From assembly GCA_900110595.1 (NCBI GenBank), contig FOEZ01000004.1:301525-365524 (forward strand): a stretch of 64,000 nt of DNA, read 5' to 3'. The notes under the pieces are model-generated. The model searched no databases, was not told the DNA's origin, and was given only the letters and a program-made list of their open reading frames with translations. Positions 54,255-62,470 of this stretch are shown in pieces; position 1 is the stretch's first letter, and each line of letters starts with the position of its first letter. Source of the stretch: Arthrobacter sp. OV608. GTDB taxonomy: Bacteria > Actinomycetota > Actinomycetes > Actinomycetales > Micrococcaceae. A program made the translations under genes and the position numbers.

Positions 54255-54638
54255 GTGGCGCCGGGTCCCGGGACCGGCGTCCGTGCCGCCGTCGGCCGGC
54301 CCTTGGAGGGACTCCCCGGAGGCTGAACCGGCAGCAAAACCGTCCGCCGGACTTGCCAACGGCCCCGCAGCGGATCCCCTTTCGGCAGCCTCAGCCGCTT
54401 CGATGTCAGCAGCCGAAGCAGCCGCGATGCGCTCCTCCTCCACCTGGGCGCGGTAGCGGACCCGCCGGATGCGCCGGACCATGTCCACGATGAGCAATGC
54501 CGTGGCCACCACAAAAAATGCGGTCATAATGAAGCCCAGGAGTCCCGGTGTCACCTGGTCCTGCGTAATTCCCTCCCGCAACGAGGGCGTGGGCTGGGGC
54601 GCGGGCGTGGTGGCCAGGCTGAGGAGCAGACTTTGCAC
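54252..54638 (-). CDS. small single-span membrane protein, unknown function
   Basis: 128 residues with a GTG start supported by AAGG 8 nt upstream. A short N-terminal Pro/Thr-rich segment is followed by one membrane helix (GLLGFIMTAFFVVATALLIVD, about residues 32-52), a basic stop-transfer (MVRRIRRVRYRAQ), then an Ala/Gly-rich charged cytosolic tail. No domain recognised; small membrane proteins occur beside mca in other actinobacteria (Rv1083 position). It lies downstream of mca on the same strand, probably in one operon with it. Confidence 0.7.
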   Translation of the reverse strand: MQSLLLSLATTPAPQPTPSLREGITQDQVTPGLLGFIMTAFFVVATALLIVDMVRRIRRVRYRAQVEEERIAAASAADIEAAEAAERGSAAGPLASPADGFAAGSASGESLQGPADGGTDAGPGTRRH

Positions 54639-54737
54639 GGTGAATACCTTCTATGGAACGGGTGTCAGCAGGGAGCAGATCCAGCCACCCGAGGTCCGGG
54701 CGCTTCTTCTACGCAGCATAGAAATTGCCTGCCGGTT

Positions 54738-55643
54738 CTATCTTAGCCCGGCGAACAGGTCCTTCTCCGGCAGCTCCGAGGGCACCCGGGAACTGATCAG
54801 CGAGTAGTCCTCCCAAGGCCATGCCCGGCGCTGCATCTCCGGCGAAACGGCGAAGAAGAACCCCAGCGGGTCCACCTGCGTCCTGTGTGCACGCAAAGCG
54901 TCGTCGCGCACTTCAAAGAAGTCGCCGCAGTCCACCTGGGTGGTAGTGGGGTGGGGGGCCGGCGGCGGCGTATGACCCTCGGCGTCGGACTCCAGCCATG
55001 CGGCGAGCCGCTCCGCATACGGCGACTGAAGGCCCGCCTCCTCCAGGGCGAAATGCAGTGCACGGAAGCGCTCGGGACTGAAGGCCCGGTCGTAGTACAG
55101 CTTGCTGGGCTCCCAGGGTTCGCCCGCCTCTGGGTAGCGCGCCGGATCGCCCGCGGCGCCGAAGGCCTCGACTGCTACGCGATGGGCCATGATGTGGTCC
55201 GGGTGGGGATAGCCGCCGTTTTCGTCGTAGCTCAGGATGACATGGGGCTTGAAGGACCGGACCAGGCGCACCAATGGGGCGGCTGCTTGGTGGAGCGGCA
55301 GCGTGGCAAAGGACCCGGCCGGCAAAGGCGGCAGCGGATCGCCCTCAGGCAAACCCGAATCCACGAAACCCAGCCAGCGCTGCCTGATACCCAGAATTTT
55401 GGCTGCCCGCTGCATTTCCAGGCGTCGGGCCCCCGCCATGTCCCGCTTTGGATGTGGTTCGCCTTCAACTGCCGGGTTCTGGATGTCCCCGCGTGACCCA
55501 TCGGTGCAGGTGGCCACCATAACGTCCACCCCCGCTGCGGCGTACTTCGCCATCGTGGCGGCACCCTTGCTGGACTCGTCATCCGGATGGGCATGGACGG
55601 CGAGCAGCCGGAGCGGCGCCTGTGAGTTGCTGGACGCTGTCAT
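54738..55643 (-). CDS. mca: mycothiol S-conjugate amidase
   Basis: Zinc amidase that cleaves mycothiol S-conjugates during detoxification, a marker of actinobacterial mycothiol metabolism. LmbE-like zinc motif VHAHPDDESSKGAATMA with DGSRGDIQNP, the second zinc His in SYDENGGYPHPDHIMAHRV, and the conserved C-terminal tail HRTQVDPLGFFFAVSPEMQR, which favours Mca over MshB. 301 residues. ATG with AAAGGAG about 10 nt upstream. Same position relative to greA and DUF4307 as Rv1082. Confidence 0.93.
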   Translation of the reverse strand: MTASSNSQAPLRLLAVHAHPDDESSKGAATMAKYAAAGVDVMVATCTDGSRGDIQNPAVEGEPHPKRDMAGARRLEMQRAAKILGIRQRWLGFVDSGLPEGDPLPPLPAGSFATLPLHQAAAPLVRLVRSFKPHVILSYDENGGYPHPDHIMAHRVAVEAFGAAGDPARYPEAGEPWEPSKLYYDRAFSPERFRALHFALEEAGLQSPYAERLAAWLESDAEGHTPPPAPHPTTTQVDCGDFFEVRDDALRAHRTQVDPLGFFFAVSPEMQRRAWPWEDYSLISSRVPSELPEKDLFAGLR

Positions 55644-55757
55644 CGAAGGACTGCTCCTTTATTCTTCATATCGCGGCTTGTGGCTGCTGGATGTATCGCT
55701 GAACAGGCGGTTGCCCCCGGCCGGGCTGCGGCCGGAAAGTCGGCTGCGGATGGGCAC

Positions 55758-55763
55758 TAAACT
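55758..55763 (+). promoter_or_regulatory. -10 box for leaderless DUF4307 gene
   Basis: TAAACT, six nucleotides before the GTG at 55770. Confidence 0.55.
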
Positions 55764-55769
55764 GGTCTG

Positions 55770-56237
55770 GTGACTTCCCCGGACCAGCAGGCCCCACCCG
55801 AGCCCGCGAACACTAGCCTAGCCAATCGTTATGGTGCTCAAAAGCGCAGGCTCTCCCCTGCCGCCAGGCGGGCCATCGGCGGTGTTGCGCTTGCCGCGGG
55901 CATTGGGTTCATGGCCTGGGTCTCCACCTCGAATTCCCTCACCACGGTGAGCTTCAAAGATATCGGCTACGCCACTACGGATGCCACGGTGGCCGAGGTG
56001 GATTTCCAGGTCACCAGGGAACCTGGCACGGCCGTCAAGTGCGCGGTTAAGGCGCTGGACTCGAAATTCGCGGTGGTTGGCTGGAAAGTCGTGGACGTTC
56101 CGCCGTCGCAGGCCGAGGAGACGGCCGACGGCGGGCGGACAGTTTCGCAGCGCGTTACCGTCCGCACGGAGTCCCTGTCCGTATCCGGCGTGGTGGACAG
56201 CTGCTGGATTCCTGGCAGCTCCGGCCAGAAAATGTGA
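55770..56237 (+). CDS. DUF4307 family membrane-anchored protein
   Basis: 155 residues with GTG start. A ~33-residue soluble head (ANRYGAQKRRLSPAARR) precedes one membrane helix (AIGGVALAAGIGFMAWVSTS). The outer beta-type domain contains VSFKDIGYATTDATVAEVDF and two Cys (KCAVKALD, DSCWIPG) that may form a disulfide. Matches DUF4307, found beside mca and greA in many actinobacteria (Rv1081c). Function unknown. Confidence 0.82.
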   Translation: MTSPDQQAPPEPANTSLANRYGAQKRRLSPAARRAIGGVALAAGIGFMAWVSTSNSLTTVSFKDIGYATTDATVAEVDFQVTREPGTAVKCAVKALDSKFAVVGWKVVDVPPSQAEETADGGRTVSQRVTVRTESLSVSGVVDSCWIPGSSGQKM

Positions 56238-56254
56238 TCCGCGCCGCTCCCGCG

Positions 56255-56283
56255 TTGGGTAAATCCACGGGATTGACTACAAT
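56255..56283 (+). promoter_or_regulatory. greA promoter (-35 TTGGGT, -10 TACAAT, 17-bp spacer)
   Basis: TTGGGT (56255-56260), exactly 17 bp and TACAAT (56278-56283), one of the best -10 matches in the window. Transcription would start near 56290. Confidence 0.65.
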
Positions 56284-56297
56284 GGAGCAATACCTTT

Positions 56298-56350
56298 ACC
56301 CCGCTGAGCTGGTTACTGTTCCACAAGTGGCCACCGTGGCGGGGTCTTTT
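56298..56350 (+). terminator. terminator-like hairpin in the greA leader (candidate attenuator)
   Basis: ACCCCGC (56298-56304) pairs with GCGGGGT (56339-56345); weaker pairs are possible in between. The right arm leads straight into TCTTTT (56345-56350). It lies between the greA promoter and the greA Shine-Dalgarno, so it could end transcription early. Confidence 0.55.
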
Positions 56351-56378
56351 GCATGTAGGACCATTAGAGGAGAAGTCC

Positions 56379-56873
56379 GTGTCTACCACCAACAGCGCAG
56401 CTGCAGCCTGGCTTACCCAGGAAGCTTTTGACCGCCTGAAGGCAGAGCTGGACCACCTTTCCGGCGCTGGCCGGGCAGAGATTGTCCAGAAGATTGAAGC
56501 CGCCCGGCAGGAGGGTGACCTCAAGGAGAACGGGGGCTACCACGCTGCCAAGGAGGAGCAGGGCAAGATTGAGGCCCGCATCCGCCAGCTGACTTCCCTG
56601 CTTCGGGACGCCCACGTGGGCGAGTCTCCGGCAGATGACGGAATTGTGGAGCCCGGCATGATCGTGGTGGCCAGGATCGCCGGCGACAAAGAAACCTTCC
56701 TGCTGGGCTCCCGTGAGATCGCAGGCGATTCCGATCTCGACGTCTTCAGCGAGAAGTCACCGCTGGGCGCTGCCATCCTTGGCCACAAGGAAGGCGAGAC
56801 GCTCAGCTACACAGCGCCCAACGGCAAGGACATCAAGGTAGAGATCCTTTCCGCCAAGCCGTATACCGCATAG
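56379..56873 (+). CDS. greA: transcription elongation factor GreA
   Basis: Rescues backtracked RNA polymerase by stimulating cleavage of the nascent 3' end. 164 residues: N-terminal antiparallel coiled coil (LTQEAFDRLKAELDHL to REGDLKENGGYHAAKEEQ-type tip, here ARQEGDLKENGGYHAAKEEQ, with the acidic tip residues that reach the active site) and a C-terminal FKBP-like domain (SEKSPLGAAILGHKEGETLS). The GTG start has GAGGAGAAG well placed; the upstream in-frame ATG would translate part of the leader. DUF4307 precedes it, but greA has its own promoter. Confidence 0.94.
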   Translation: MSTTNSAAAAWLTQEAFDRLKAELDHLSGAGRAEIVQKIEAARQEGDLKENGGYHAAKEEQGKIEARIRQLTSLLRDAHVGESPADDGIVEPGMIVVARIAGDKETFLLGSREIAGDSDLDVFSEKSPLGAAILGHKEGETLSYTAPNGKDIKVEILSAKPYTA

Positions 56874-56888
56874 CGGTAAGAGCAAACA

Positions 56889-56924
56889 AAAACGCCGGCC
56901 GCCCTGAGGGGTGGCCGGCGTTTT
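56889..56924. terminator. greA terminator, bidirectional with the rhomboid gene
   Basis: Perfect 12-bp inverted repeat AAAACGCCGGCC/GGCCGGCGTTTT with TTTTGCTTTG rightward and a T-run (GTTTTTG) leftward. Confidence 0.88.
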
Positions 56925-56949
56925 GCTTTGTCAGCGGCGGGGGCTGCGG

Positions 56950-57585
56950 TCAGAAGTCGTTGACCGCATCGGCCTTCCGCGGGCGCAGGAGCAGCGCCGC
57001 CACCACTCCCCCGGCGGCACCGCCAAGATGGGCCTGCCAGGAGACGTAGCTGGAAAATAAAGGCAGTACGCCCAGCAGGATGCCGCCGTAGCCCATAAAC
57101 AGCACCACCGCCAGGAGGATCTGGCGCCAGCTGCGGTTGAAGAATCCGCGCACCAGCAAGAACGCGAACAGTCCGAAAACCAGGCCTGAGGAACCCACTG
57201 TGACGCCGCCGTTTCCGATGAGCCACACCGTCAGTCCCGATCCGAGCCAGCTGAAGGCCAGGGCCGTCAGAAAGACCCGCAGTCCGGACAAAAAGACCAG
57301 GAAGCCGAAAATGATCAGCGGAAAACTGTTGGACAGCAAATGGTTCAGGTTGGCGTGCAGGAGCGGGAAGGTGAAGATGTCCAGCAGCCCGTCGGCGCTC
57401 CTGGGGCGCAGGCCGAACGTCCGGTTGAGCGAGCGCAGCATCAGTGCGTTGAACAGTTCGATGATAAAGAGGAGCGCCACAAAACTCCCCAGCACCAGCA
57501 GGCCGCCCTTGGCCCTGGCGGCAATGGTCCGCCGGTCCCCGAAACCGTTGCCGTCGGAACCCTTGTACCCGGTCAGTCCGGCCAT
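56950..57585 (-). CDS. rhomboid family intramembrane serine protease
   Basis: 211 residues with six or seven hydrophobic helices. Rhomboid hallmarks: FPLLHANLNHLLSNSFPL (HxN region), the nucleophile Ser in GGVTVGSSGLVFGLFAF (GxSG), and the catalytic His in VSWQAHLGGAAGGVVAAL. The ATG has GGGGGAG just upstream, overlapping the end of ilvA; the two genes are 9 bp apart and co-oriented. Substrates unknown. Confidence 0.9.
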   Translation of the reverse strand: MAGLTGYKGSDGNGFGDRRTIAARAKGGLLVLGSFVALLFIIELFNALMLRSLNRTFGLRPRSADGLLDIFTFPLLHANLNHLLSNSFPLIIFGFLVFLSGLRVFLTALAFSWLGSGLTVWLIGNGGVTVGSSGLVFGLFAFLLVRGFFNRSWRQILLAVVLFMGYGGILLGVLPLFSSYVSWQAHLGGAAGGVVAALLLRPRKADAVNDF

Positions 57586-57594
57586 CGGCTCCCC

Positions 57595-58833
57595 CTAGTG
57601 CACCACGATGGGCTGGAACCCCTCGGCCCGGAGCGCGCTGAGCACCTGCTCGCCGTGCTCATGGCCCTTGGTTTCCAGGTTGACGGTAATGGAGACGTCG
57701 CCCATGCTGATGGAGCCGCCCACGCGGGTGTGGTCCAGGCCGGTGACGTTGGCGTCGTTCTCGGCAATGATCCTGGCGATGGTGGCGAGCGAACCGGGGC
57801 GGTCGTCGAGCATCATGCGCACGGTCATGTAGCGCCCTGCGGCGGAGAGGCCGCGCTGGATGACCTTGAGCATCAGCATGGGATCGATATTGCCGCCCGA
57901 GAGGACCACTGCTGTGGTTCCGGGATTTTCGATCTTGCCGTCCATCAGGGCGGCAACCCCCACGGCGCCGGCCGGCTCAACCACCATCTTGGCCCGCTCC
58001 AGCAGGAAGATCAGGGCGCGGGCCAGGGAGTCTTCGCTGACGGTCACCACATCGTCCACCAGCTCGCGGATGATGCTGAAGGGAAGCTGGCCGGGCCGCC
58101 CGACGGCGATGCCGTCGGCCATGGTGGACACCTTCTTCAAAGGCACCAGTGCATCTGCCGCGAGTGAGGGCGGGTAGGCCGCCGCGTTCTCCGCCTGTAC
58201 GCCGATGATGCGGATGTCCCGGCCCAGTTCCTTGGCACGGGCCTTGATGGCGACGGCGACACCGGCCAGGAGCCCTCCGCCGCCAACGCCCATCAGGACG
58301 GTGTCCACGTTGGGCACCTGCTCCAGTATTTCCAGTCCCAGCGTTCCCTGGCCGGCGACGACGTCCACGTTATCGAAGGGGTGGACAAAGACCGTCCCGG
58401 TCTCGTTGCTGTAGCGCTGGGCTTCGGCGAGCGCCTCATCCACGTTGTGGCCGTGCAGGATGACCTCGGCGCCGTGGCTGCGGGTGGCGGCCAGCTTGGG
58501 CAGGGCCACTCCGAGCGGCATGTAGATGCGGGCTTTGATTCCCAGGCTCTTGGCCGCCACGGCGACGCCCTGGGCGTGGTTGCCTGCGGAAGCGGCCACC
58601 ACGCCGCGCTTCTTTTCTTCGGGCGACAGGCGGGCCATCCGGACGTAGGCGCCGCGGACCTTGAACGATCCCGCGCGCTGCAGGTTTTCGCACTTGAAGT
58701 AGACGTCTCCGCCCACAAGCTTTCCCAGGGCGCGTGATGATTCCACCGGAGTCCGCGCAATAATCCCGTCGAGCAACTTCTGCGCCTCCAGGACATCGTC
58801 CAGCGTGACGGGAAGGGTTTCAAGGATGTTCAC
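57595..58833 (-). CDS. ilvA: threonine ammonia-lyase (PLP-dependent, single ACT-like domain)
   Basis: Deaminates threonine to 2-oxobutyrate. The PLP lysine lies in RAGSFKVRGAYVRMARL, then SAGNHAQGVAVAAKSLG and the phosphate-binding GVGGGGLLAGVAVAIK; the C-terminal ~75 residues (RMMLDDRPGSLATIARII) are one ACT-like domain. At 412 residues this is the shorter type, closer to TdcB/actinobacterial IlvA forms with a single ACT than to E. coli IlvA. GTG with AGAGGAGA 7 nt upstream. Second gene of an operon after the AI-2E-like permease (3-bp gap). Confidence 0.93.
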   Translation of the reverse strand: MNILETLPVTLDDVLEAQKLLDGIIARTPVESSRALGKLVGGDVYFKCENLQRAGSFKVRGAYVRMARLSPEEKKRGVVAASAGNHAQGVAVAAKSLGIKARIYMPLGVALPKLAATRSHGAEVILHGHNVDEALAEAQRYSNETGTVFVHPFDNVDVVAGQGTLGLEILEQVPNVDTVLMGVGGGGLLAGVAVAIKARAKELGRDIRIIGVQAENAAAYPPSLAADALVPLKKVSTMADGIAVGRPGQLPFSIIRELVDDVVTVSEDSLARALIFLLERAKMVVEPAGAVGVAALMDGKIENPGTTAVVLSGGNIDPMLMLKVIQRGLSAAGRYMTVRMMLDDRPGSLATIARIIAENDANVTGLDHTRVGGSISMGDVSITVNLETKGHEHGEQVLSALRAEGFQPIVVH

Positions 58834-58836
58834 GGA

Positions 58837-60177
58837 CTAATCTCCTCTGGATTTCGGCCCCGGCGCCGCGTCATTGGTACGGGCGTCAGGATGTTCTGCG
58901 ATTGTGCCGGCTGCGTCGCGGTTGCCGTCCTTGTGGGCGTCCGGCGGGTCAACATTCTTAACGGTGTTGTCCGGTCCGGCGCCGGCAAGCAGGGGGCTGC
59001 CCGGCGCTGCCAGCACCTGTTCATGTTCCCACGTTCTGGCGGCGATGTAGCGAATGGCCGAATTTGCGACGGCGAGGATGGGCACCGAGAACAGCGCTCC
59101 GGGGATCCCTGCCAGGTACGAGCCCGCCGCAACGGAGAGAATCACAGCCACCGGGTGCAGGGATACGGCCTTGCCCATGACCAGCGGCTGCAGGATGTGT
59201 CCTTCCAGTTGCTGGACCGCCAGCACGATGGCCAGCATGATCAGCGCGTTGACCGGGCCGTTGGCCACGAGTGCCAGGAGGACGGCAATGATGCCGGTGA
59301 TCAGGGCACCCACTACCGGGATAAAGGAACCCAGGAACACCAGCACGCCCAGGGGAAGAGCCAGCGGCACACCGATGATGGCGGCGCCCACACCTATGCC
59401 AATTGCGTCCACGGCGGCCACGAACATCTGGATGCGGGCGTAGCTGACCATGGATGACCAGCCCTTCCGGCCAGCTCCGAACGTCGCGGCCCGGGCCTTC
59501 CTGGGCAGCAGCCGTACCAGGAACGCCCAGATGCGGTCGCCTTCAAGGAGGAAGAAAATCAGGATAAACAGCGCCAGGAGCATTCCCGCGGCGAAGTGGC
59601 CGGCAGTACTGCCAAAGGACAAGGCGCCGCTGAGGATGCTGCTGCTGTTGTTCTGCAGCGCGTCCGTGGCCTCCTTGACATACTGATCAATCTGGGCGGC
59701 GGTGAGGTGGAGGGGTCCGGCCGAAAGCCAGTCCTGGACCTGCTTCACGCCTTCCAGCGCCTGGGACCAGAGCTCGCCGAATCCGATGAGCAACTGCCTG
59801 CCCACCAGTGCCAGCGCTCCGGCGATGAGTCCAATAAAACCGAGGACGGTCACGGCCACTGCGAGGCCGCCAGGCAGTCCCCGGCGCCGCAGCCAGGTGG
59901 TCACCGGGCTGAGGAGGCCGGCGAGGAGCGCGGCCACCATCACCGGGATGATCAGGAAGCTGACTTGCCGCAGCAGCCAGATCAGCGCGCCGGACACCAG
60001 GAGGATGAGGCCCAACCGCCAGGCCCAGGACGCGGCGATGCGCACGCCGTACGGAATGTCCTTGTCCAGTTCACGGTCTGTGAGGACCCGCAGTGGCGGA
60101 CCTGCCTGGGCAGGTGTGGCGGCTGGTTGCCGCACTGGTTGAGGGTCGGACGTAACGGGATCCTCGGCTGGCGTCAT
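58837..60177 (-). CDS. AI-2E family transporter (TqsA/PerM-like permease)
   Basis: 446 residues with start MTPAEDPVTSDPQ, about eight helices, and the family's C-terminal core: LVFLGSFIPVVGALITGIIA, LAIVLAVQQLEGHILQPLVM and AVILSVAAGSYLAGIPGALF. The name comes from E. coli TqsA, which affects autoinducer-2 export; other members act as small-molecule or Na+/H+ exporters, so the substrate is open. The cytosolic N- and C-terminal tails are hydrophilic. First gene of the permease / ilvA / rhomboid operon. A TATAAG box lies 4 nt before the ATG, and longer starts (to 60315) lack support. Confidence 0.85.
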   Translation of the reverse strand: MTPAEDPVTSDPQPVRQPAATPAQAGPPLRVLTDRELDKDIPYGVRIAASWAWRLGLILLVSGALIWLLRQVSFLIIPVMVAALLAGLLSPVTTWLRRRGLPGGLAVAVTVLGFIGLIAGALALVGRQLLIGFGELWSQALEGVKQVQDWLSAGPLHLTAAQIDQYVKEATDALQNNSSSILSGALSFGSTAGHFAAGMLLALFILIFFLLEGDRIWAFLVRLLPRKARAATFGAGRKGWSSMVSYARIQMFVAAVDAIGIGVGAAIIGVPLALPLGVLVFLGSFIPVVGALITGIIAVLLALVANGPVNALIMLAIVLAVQQLEGHILQPLVMGKAVSLHPVAVILSVAAGSYLAGIPGALFSVPILAVANSAIRYIAARTWEHEQVLAAPGSPLLAGAGPDNTVKNVDPPDAHKDGNRDAAGTIAEHPDARTNDAAPGPKSRGD

Positions 60178-60217
60178 AGCCCTTATACTTCCGCAGCCGT
60201 GGCCTAATGGGAAACTG

Positions 60218-61177
60218 CTACCCCGCTGCGCCGGGACTGTAGTCAATTCCCCACGAGATGGTGAACGATTCCCCCGGCGACAGCCAACGGAGCCCGTCCC
60301 CGGAGTTGAAGGCATTCGCCGGCCCCGTCATGGGTTCGACCGCCACAGCACGGTTCCGGCCGGGGTAGATGGTACTGACGTAGACATGGACGTACTGGCA
60401 GGATTCGTCCTGCCAGAGGCTGACCTGCTGCCCGCCAGGTCCCGCAAGGGTGTGGCGGGCCCGGCCGCCGTCGAACTGCAGGCCTGTCAAAGCAACGTCC
60501 ACGCTCAATGGAGCAATGTGCCGTCCCGCCCGGAAGTCAGTGTCCCCCTCGACTGGCGCACTGCTGCGCGGGATGAGCCGCTCATCAGCGAGCAGTTGGG
60601 TGCCCGCGGAAACGGTCAGCGCCAGGTCTTCAACCGGTACGTCACCAAGCCGCAGGTACGGGTGGGCACCGAGGACAAAGGGCGCCGGAGCCTTGGCGTC
60701 GTTGGCCAGCGTCTGGCGGACCACCAGCCCCAGGTCCTCCGCAAGCAGGTACTGCACGCGGTGCCGTACCAGGAAGGGGTAGCCGTGCTGGGGAAAGATG
60801 GTGGCTTCCAGTGTGACCGAATGTTCCGACTCGTCCACCAGCGCGTAGGAGGCGTTCCGGAGGAGGCCGTGGCTGGCGTTGTTGCGTGCCACTTCCGTGA
60901 TGTCCAGCTGCTGCTTTTTGCCGTCCAGGAACCACTGTCCGTCTTGGACCCTGTTGGCCCAGGGAGCCAAGGTAATGCCGCATCCGCCCGGCGGAATCTG
61001 GTCATCGCCGTAGGTCTCGGTCAGCTGGATTCCTCCCCGGCTGTAGAGGCGGAGTCCGGCCGCCAGCTCAGTGACCACAGCAAAGGCATCTCCCCGGCGG
61101 AGCTCATACTGCCGTCCGGTGGCGTATGCCCGGTAGCCTGAAGCAACGCCGGTTTCAACGGATGAGTCGGAAGTCAT
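60218..61177 (-). CDS. aldose 1-epimerase family protein
   Basis: 319-residue galactose-mutarotase-fold protein. Conserved acid/base residues: ASHGLLRNASYALVD (His), VLGAHPYLRLGDVPVED (second His) and the general-base Glu in RAVAVEPMTGPANAFNSGDG. Divergent from galT-galK, which supports a role in galactose use (alpha/beta anomer interconversion), although the sequence is of the GalM/YphB-like branch and specificity is not certain. The ATG is preferred over upstream ones because it lies seven nucleotides after TACGGT. Confidence 0.9.
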   Translation of the reverse strand: MTSDSSVETGVASGYRAYATGRQYELRRGDAFAVVTELAAGLRLYSRGGIQLTETYGDDQIPPGGCGITLAPWANRVQDGQWFLDGKKQQLDITEVARNNASHGLLRNASYALVDESEHSVTLEATIFPQHGYPFLVRHRVQYLLAEDLGLVVRQTLANDAKAPAPFVLGAHPYLRLGDVPVEDLALTVSAGTQLLADERLIPRSSAPVEGDTDFRAGRHIAPLSVDVALTGLQFDGGRARHTLAGPGGQQVSLWQDESCQYVHVYVSTIYPGRNRAVAVEPMTGPANAFNSGDGLRWLSPGESFTISWGIDYSPGAAG

Positions 61178-61184
61178 GAGCATT

Positions 61185-61190
61185 ACCGTA
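61185..61190 (-). promoter_or_regulatory. -10 box for leaderless aldose epimerase gene
   Basis: TACGGT on the minus strand, seven nucleotides before the ATG at 61177. Confidence 0.4.
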
Positions 61191-61309
61191 CAGCCCAACC
61201 CCTGCCGTCGCATCAACCTTCCGTGTTACTTTTTGTTTGATTCTCTTCTCTTCTGAGCGGACTGTGGCACAATATTGTTAAGTTGCTGCACCACCAAAGG
61301 ACAGGGTTC

Positions 61310-62470
61310 ATGACGGGAATCACCAGCACCAGGCTCTCCGACGGCCGGGAATTGATCTACTTCGACGACGCCCACGCCCCCAAGGCAAGGGCGGCGGAAA
61401 ACACGACGGACCACCGCGGCCTGCCGCCGCGGGGCGAGCCGGGCGAAGTCCGTTTTGACGCCCTGACGGACGAGTGGGTAGCCGTTGCCGCCCACCGCCA
61501 GAGCCGCACGCATCTTCCCCCGGCAGACCAATGCCCCATCTGCCCCACTACTGCCAGCAACCCTTCAGAGATTCCGGCAGACGACTACGACGTTGTGGTG
61601 TTCGAGAACCGCTTCCCGTCCCTGGGCCCTGCCCTCGGGACCGTCCCTGCTGACCCCGCCTGGGGAACAAAGGGGCCGGCCTATGGACGCTGTGAGGTGG
61701 TGGCCTTCACCCCTGCCCACACCGGGTCCTTCAGCGGATTGAGTGAAGCCCGTTCCCGCACCGTCATCGAGGCATGGGCACAGCGGACAGAAGCCCTGAG
61801 CGCGCTTCCGGGAATCAAGCAGGTGTTTCCGTTTGAAAACCGCGGCGCGGACATCGGCGTGACCCTGCACCACCCGCATGGGCAGATCTACGCCTACCCG
61901 TATGTGACCCCGCGGGCAGGCGTCCTGGGTGCGGCGGCCCGCAAATTCTACGATGCGGCCCAGGGCCGGGAGACGCTCACTGGCTCGCTGCTGCGCTCCG
62001 AGCGCGAGGACGGAAGCCGAATGGTCATGGAGGGTGAGAACTTCAGCGCCTATGTCCCGTTCGCTGCCCGCTGGCCCCTGGAGATCCACCTGGTTCCACA
62101 CCGCCAGGTTCCCGACCTGGCGGCGTTGAGCGGGGAGGAGAAGGATGAACTGGCGCACGTCTACCTTGACCTGCTCAAACGCCTGGATGCCATCTACCCC
62201 ACCCCCACGCCGTACATCTCAGCATGGCACCAAGCGCCGATTGACGACCTGCTGCGCCCCGCAAGCTACCTGCACCTCCAGCTGACCTCGCCGCGCCGGG
62301 CTGCGGACAAACTCAAGTTCCTTGCCGGATCGGAGGCCGCCATGGGCGCGTTCATCAACGACACCACTCCGGAAAGTGTGGCGGAGCGGCTGCGCAACGT
62401 CACCGTTCCGGCCTCCACCCCATCCCCCGCTGCCCTTCAGGCAGCCTTGCCTGAAGGAGCAACTGCGTGA
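61310..62470 (+). CDS. galT: galactose-1-phosphate uridylyltransferase
   Basis: Leloir-pathway enzyme that exchanges UMP between UDP-glucose and galactose 1-phosphate. HIT-superfamily motifs: ADQCPICPTT (zinc Cys pair), FENRFPSLG, the active-site HHPHGQIYAYPYVTPR with the uridylylated His, and YISAWHQAP near the C-terminus. 386 residues. ATG with AAAGGACAGG upstream. The 98 bp before it contain a small palindrome, CAATATTG (61270-61277), next to a possible -10 box (TATTGT). The stop overlaps the galK start (GTGA). Confidence 0.95.
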   Translation: MTGITSTRLSDGRELIYFDDAHAPKARAAENTTDHRGLPPRGEPGEVRFDALTDEWVAVAAHRQSRTHLPPADQCPICPTTASNPSEIPADDYDVVVFENRFPSLGPALGTVPADPAWGTKGPAYGRCEVVAFTPAHTGSFSGLSEARSRTVIEAWAQRTEALSALPGIKQVFPFENRGADIGVTLHHPHGQIYAYPYVTPRAGVLGAAARKFYDAAQGRETLTGSLLRSEREDGSRMVMEGENFSAYVPFAARWPLEIHLVPHRQVPDLAALSGEEKDELAHVYLDLLKRLDAIYPTPTPYISAWHQAPIDDLLRPASYLHLQLTSPRRAADKLKFLAGSEAAMGAFINDTTPESVAERLRNVTVPASTPSPAALQAALPEGATA

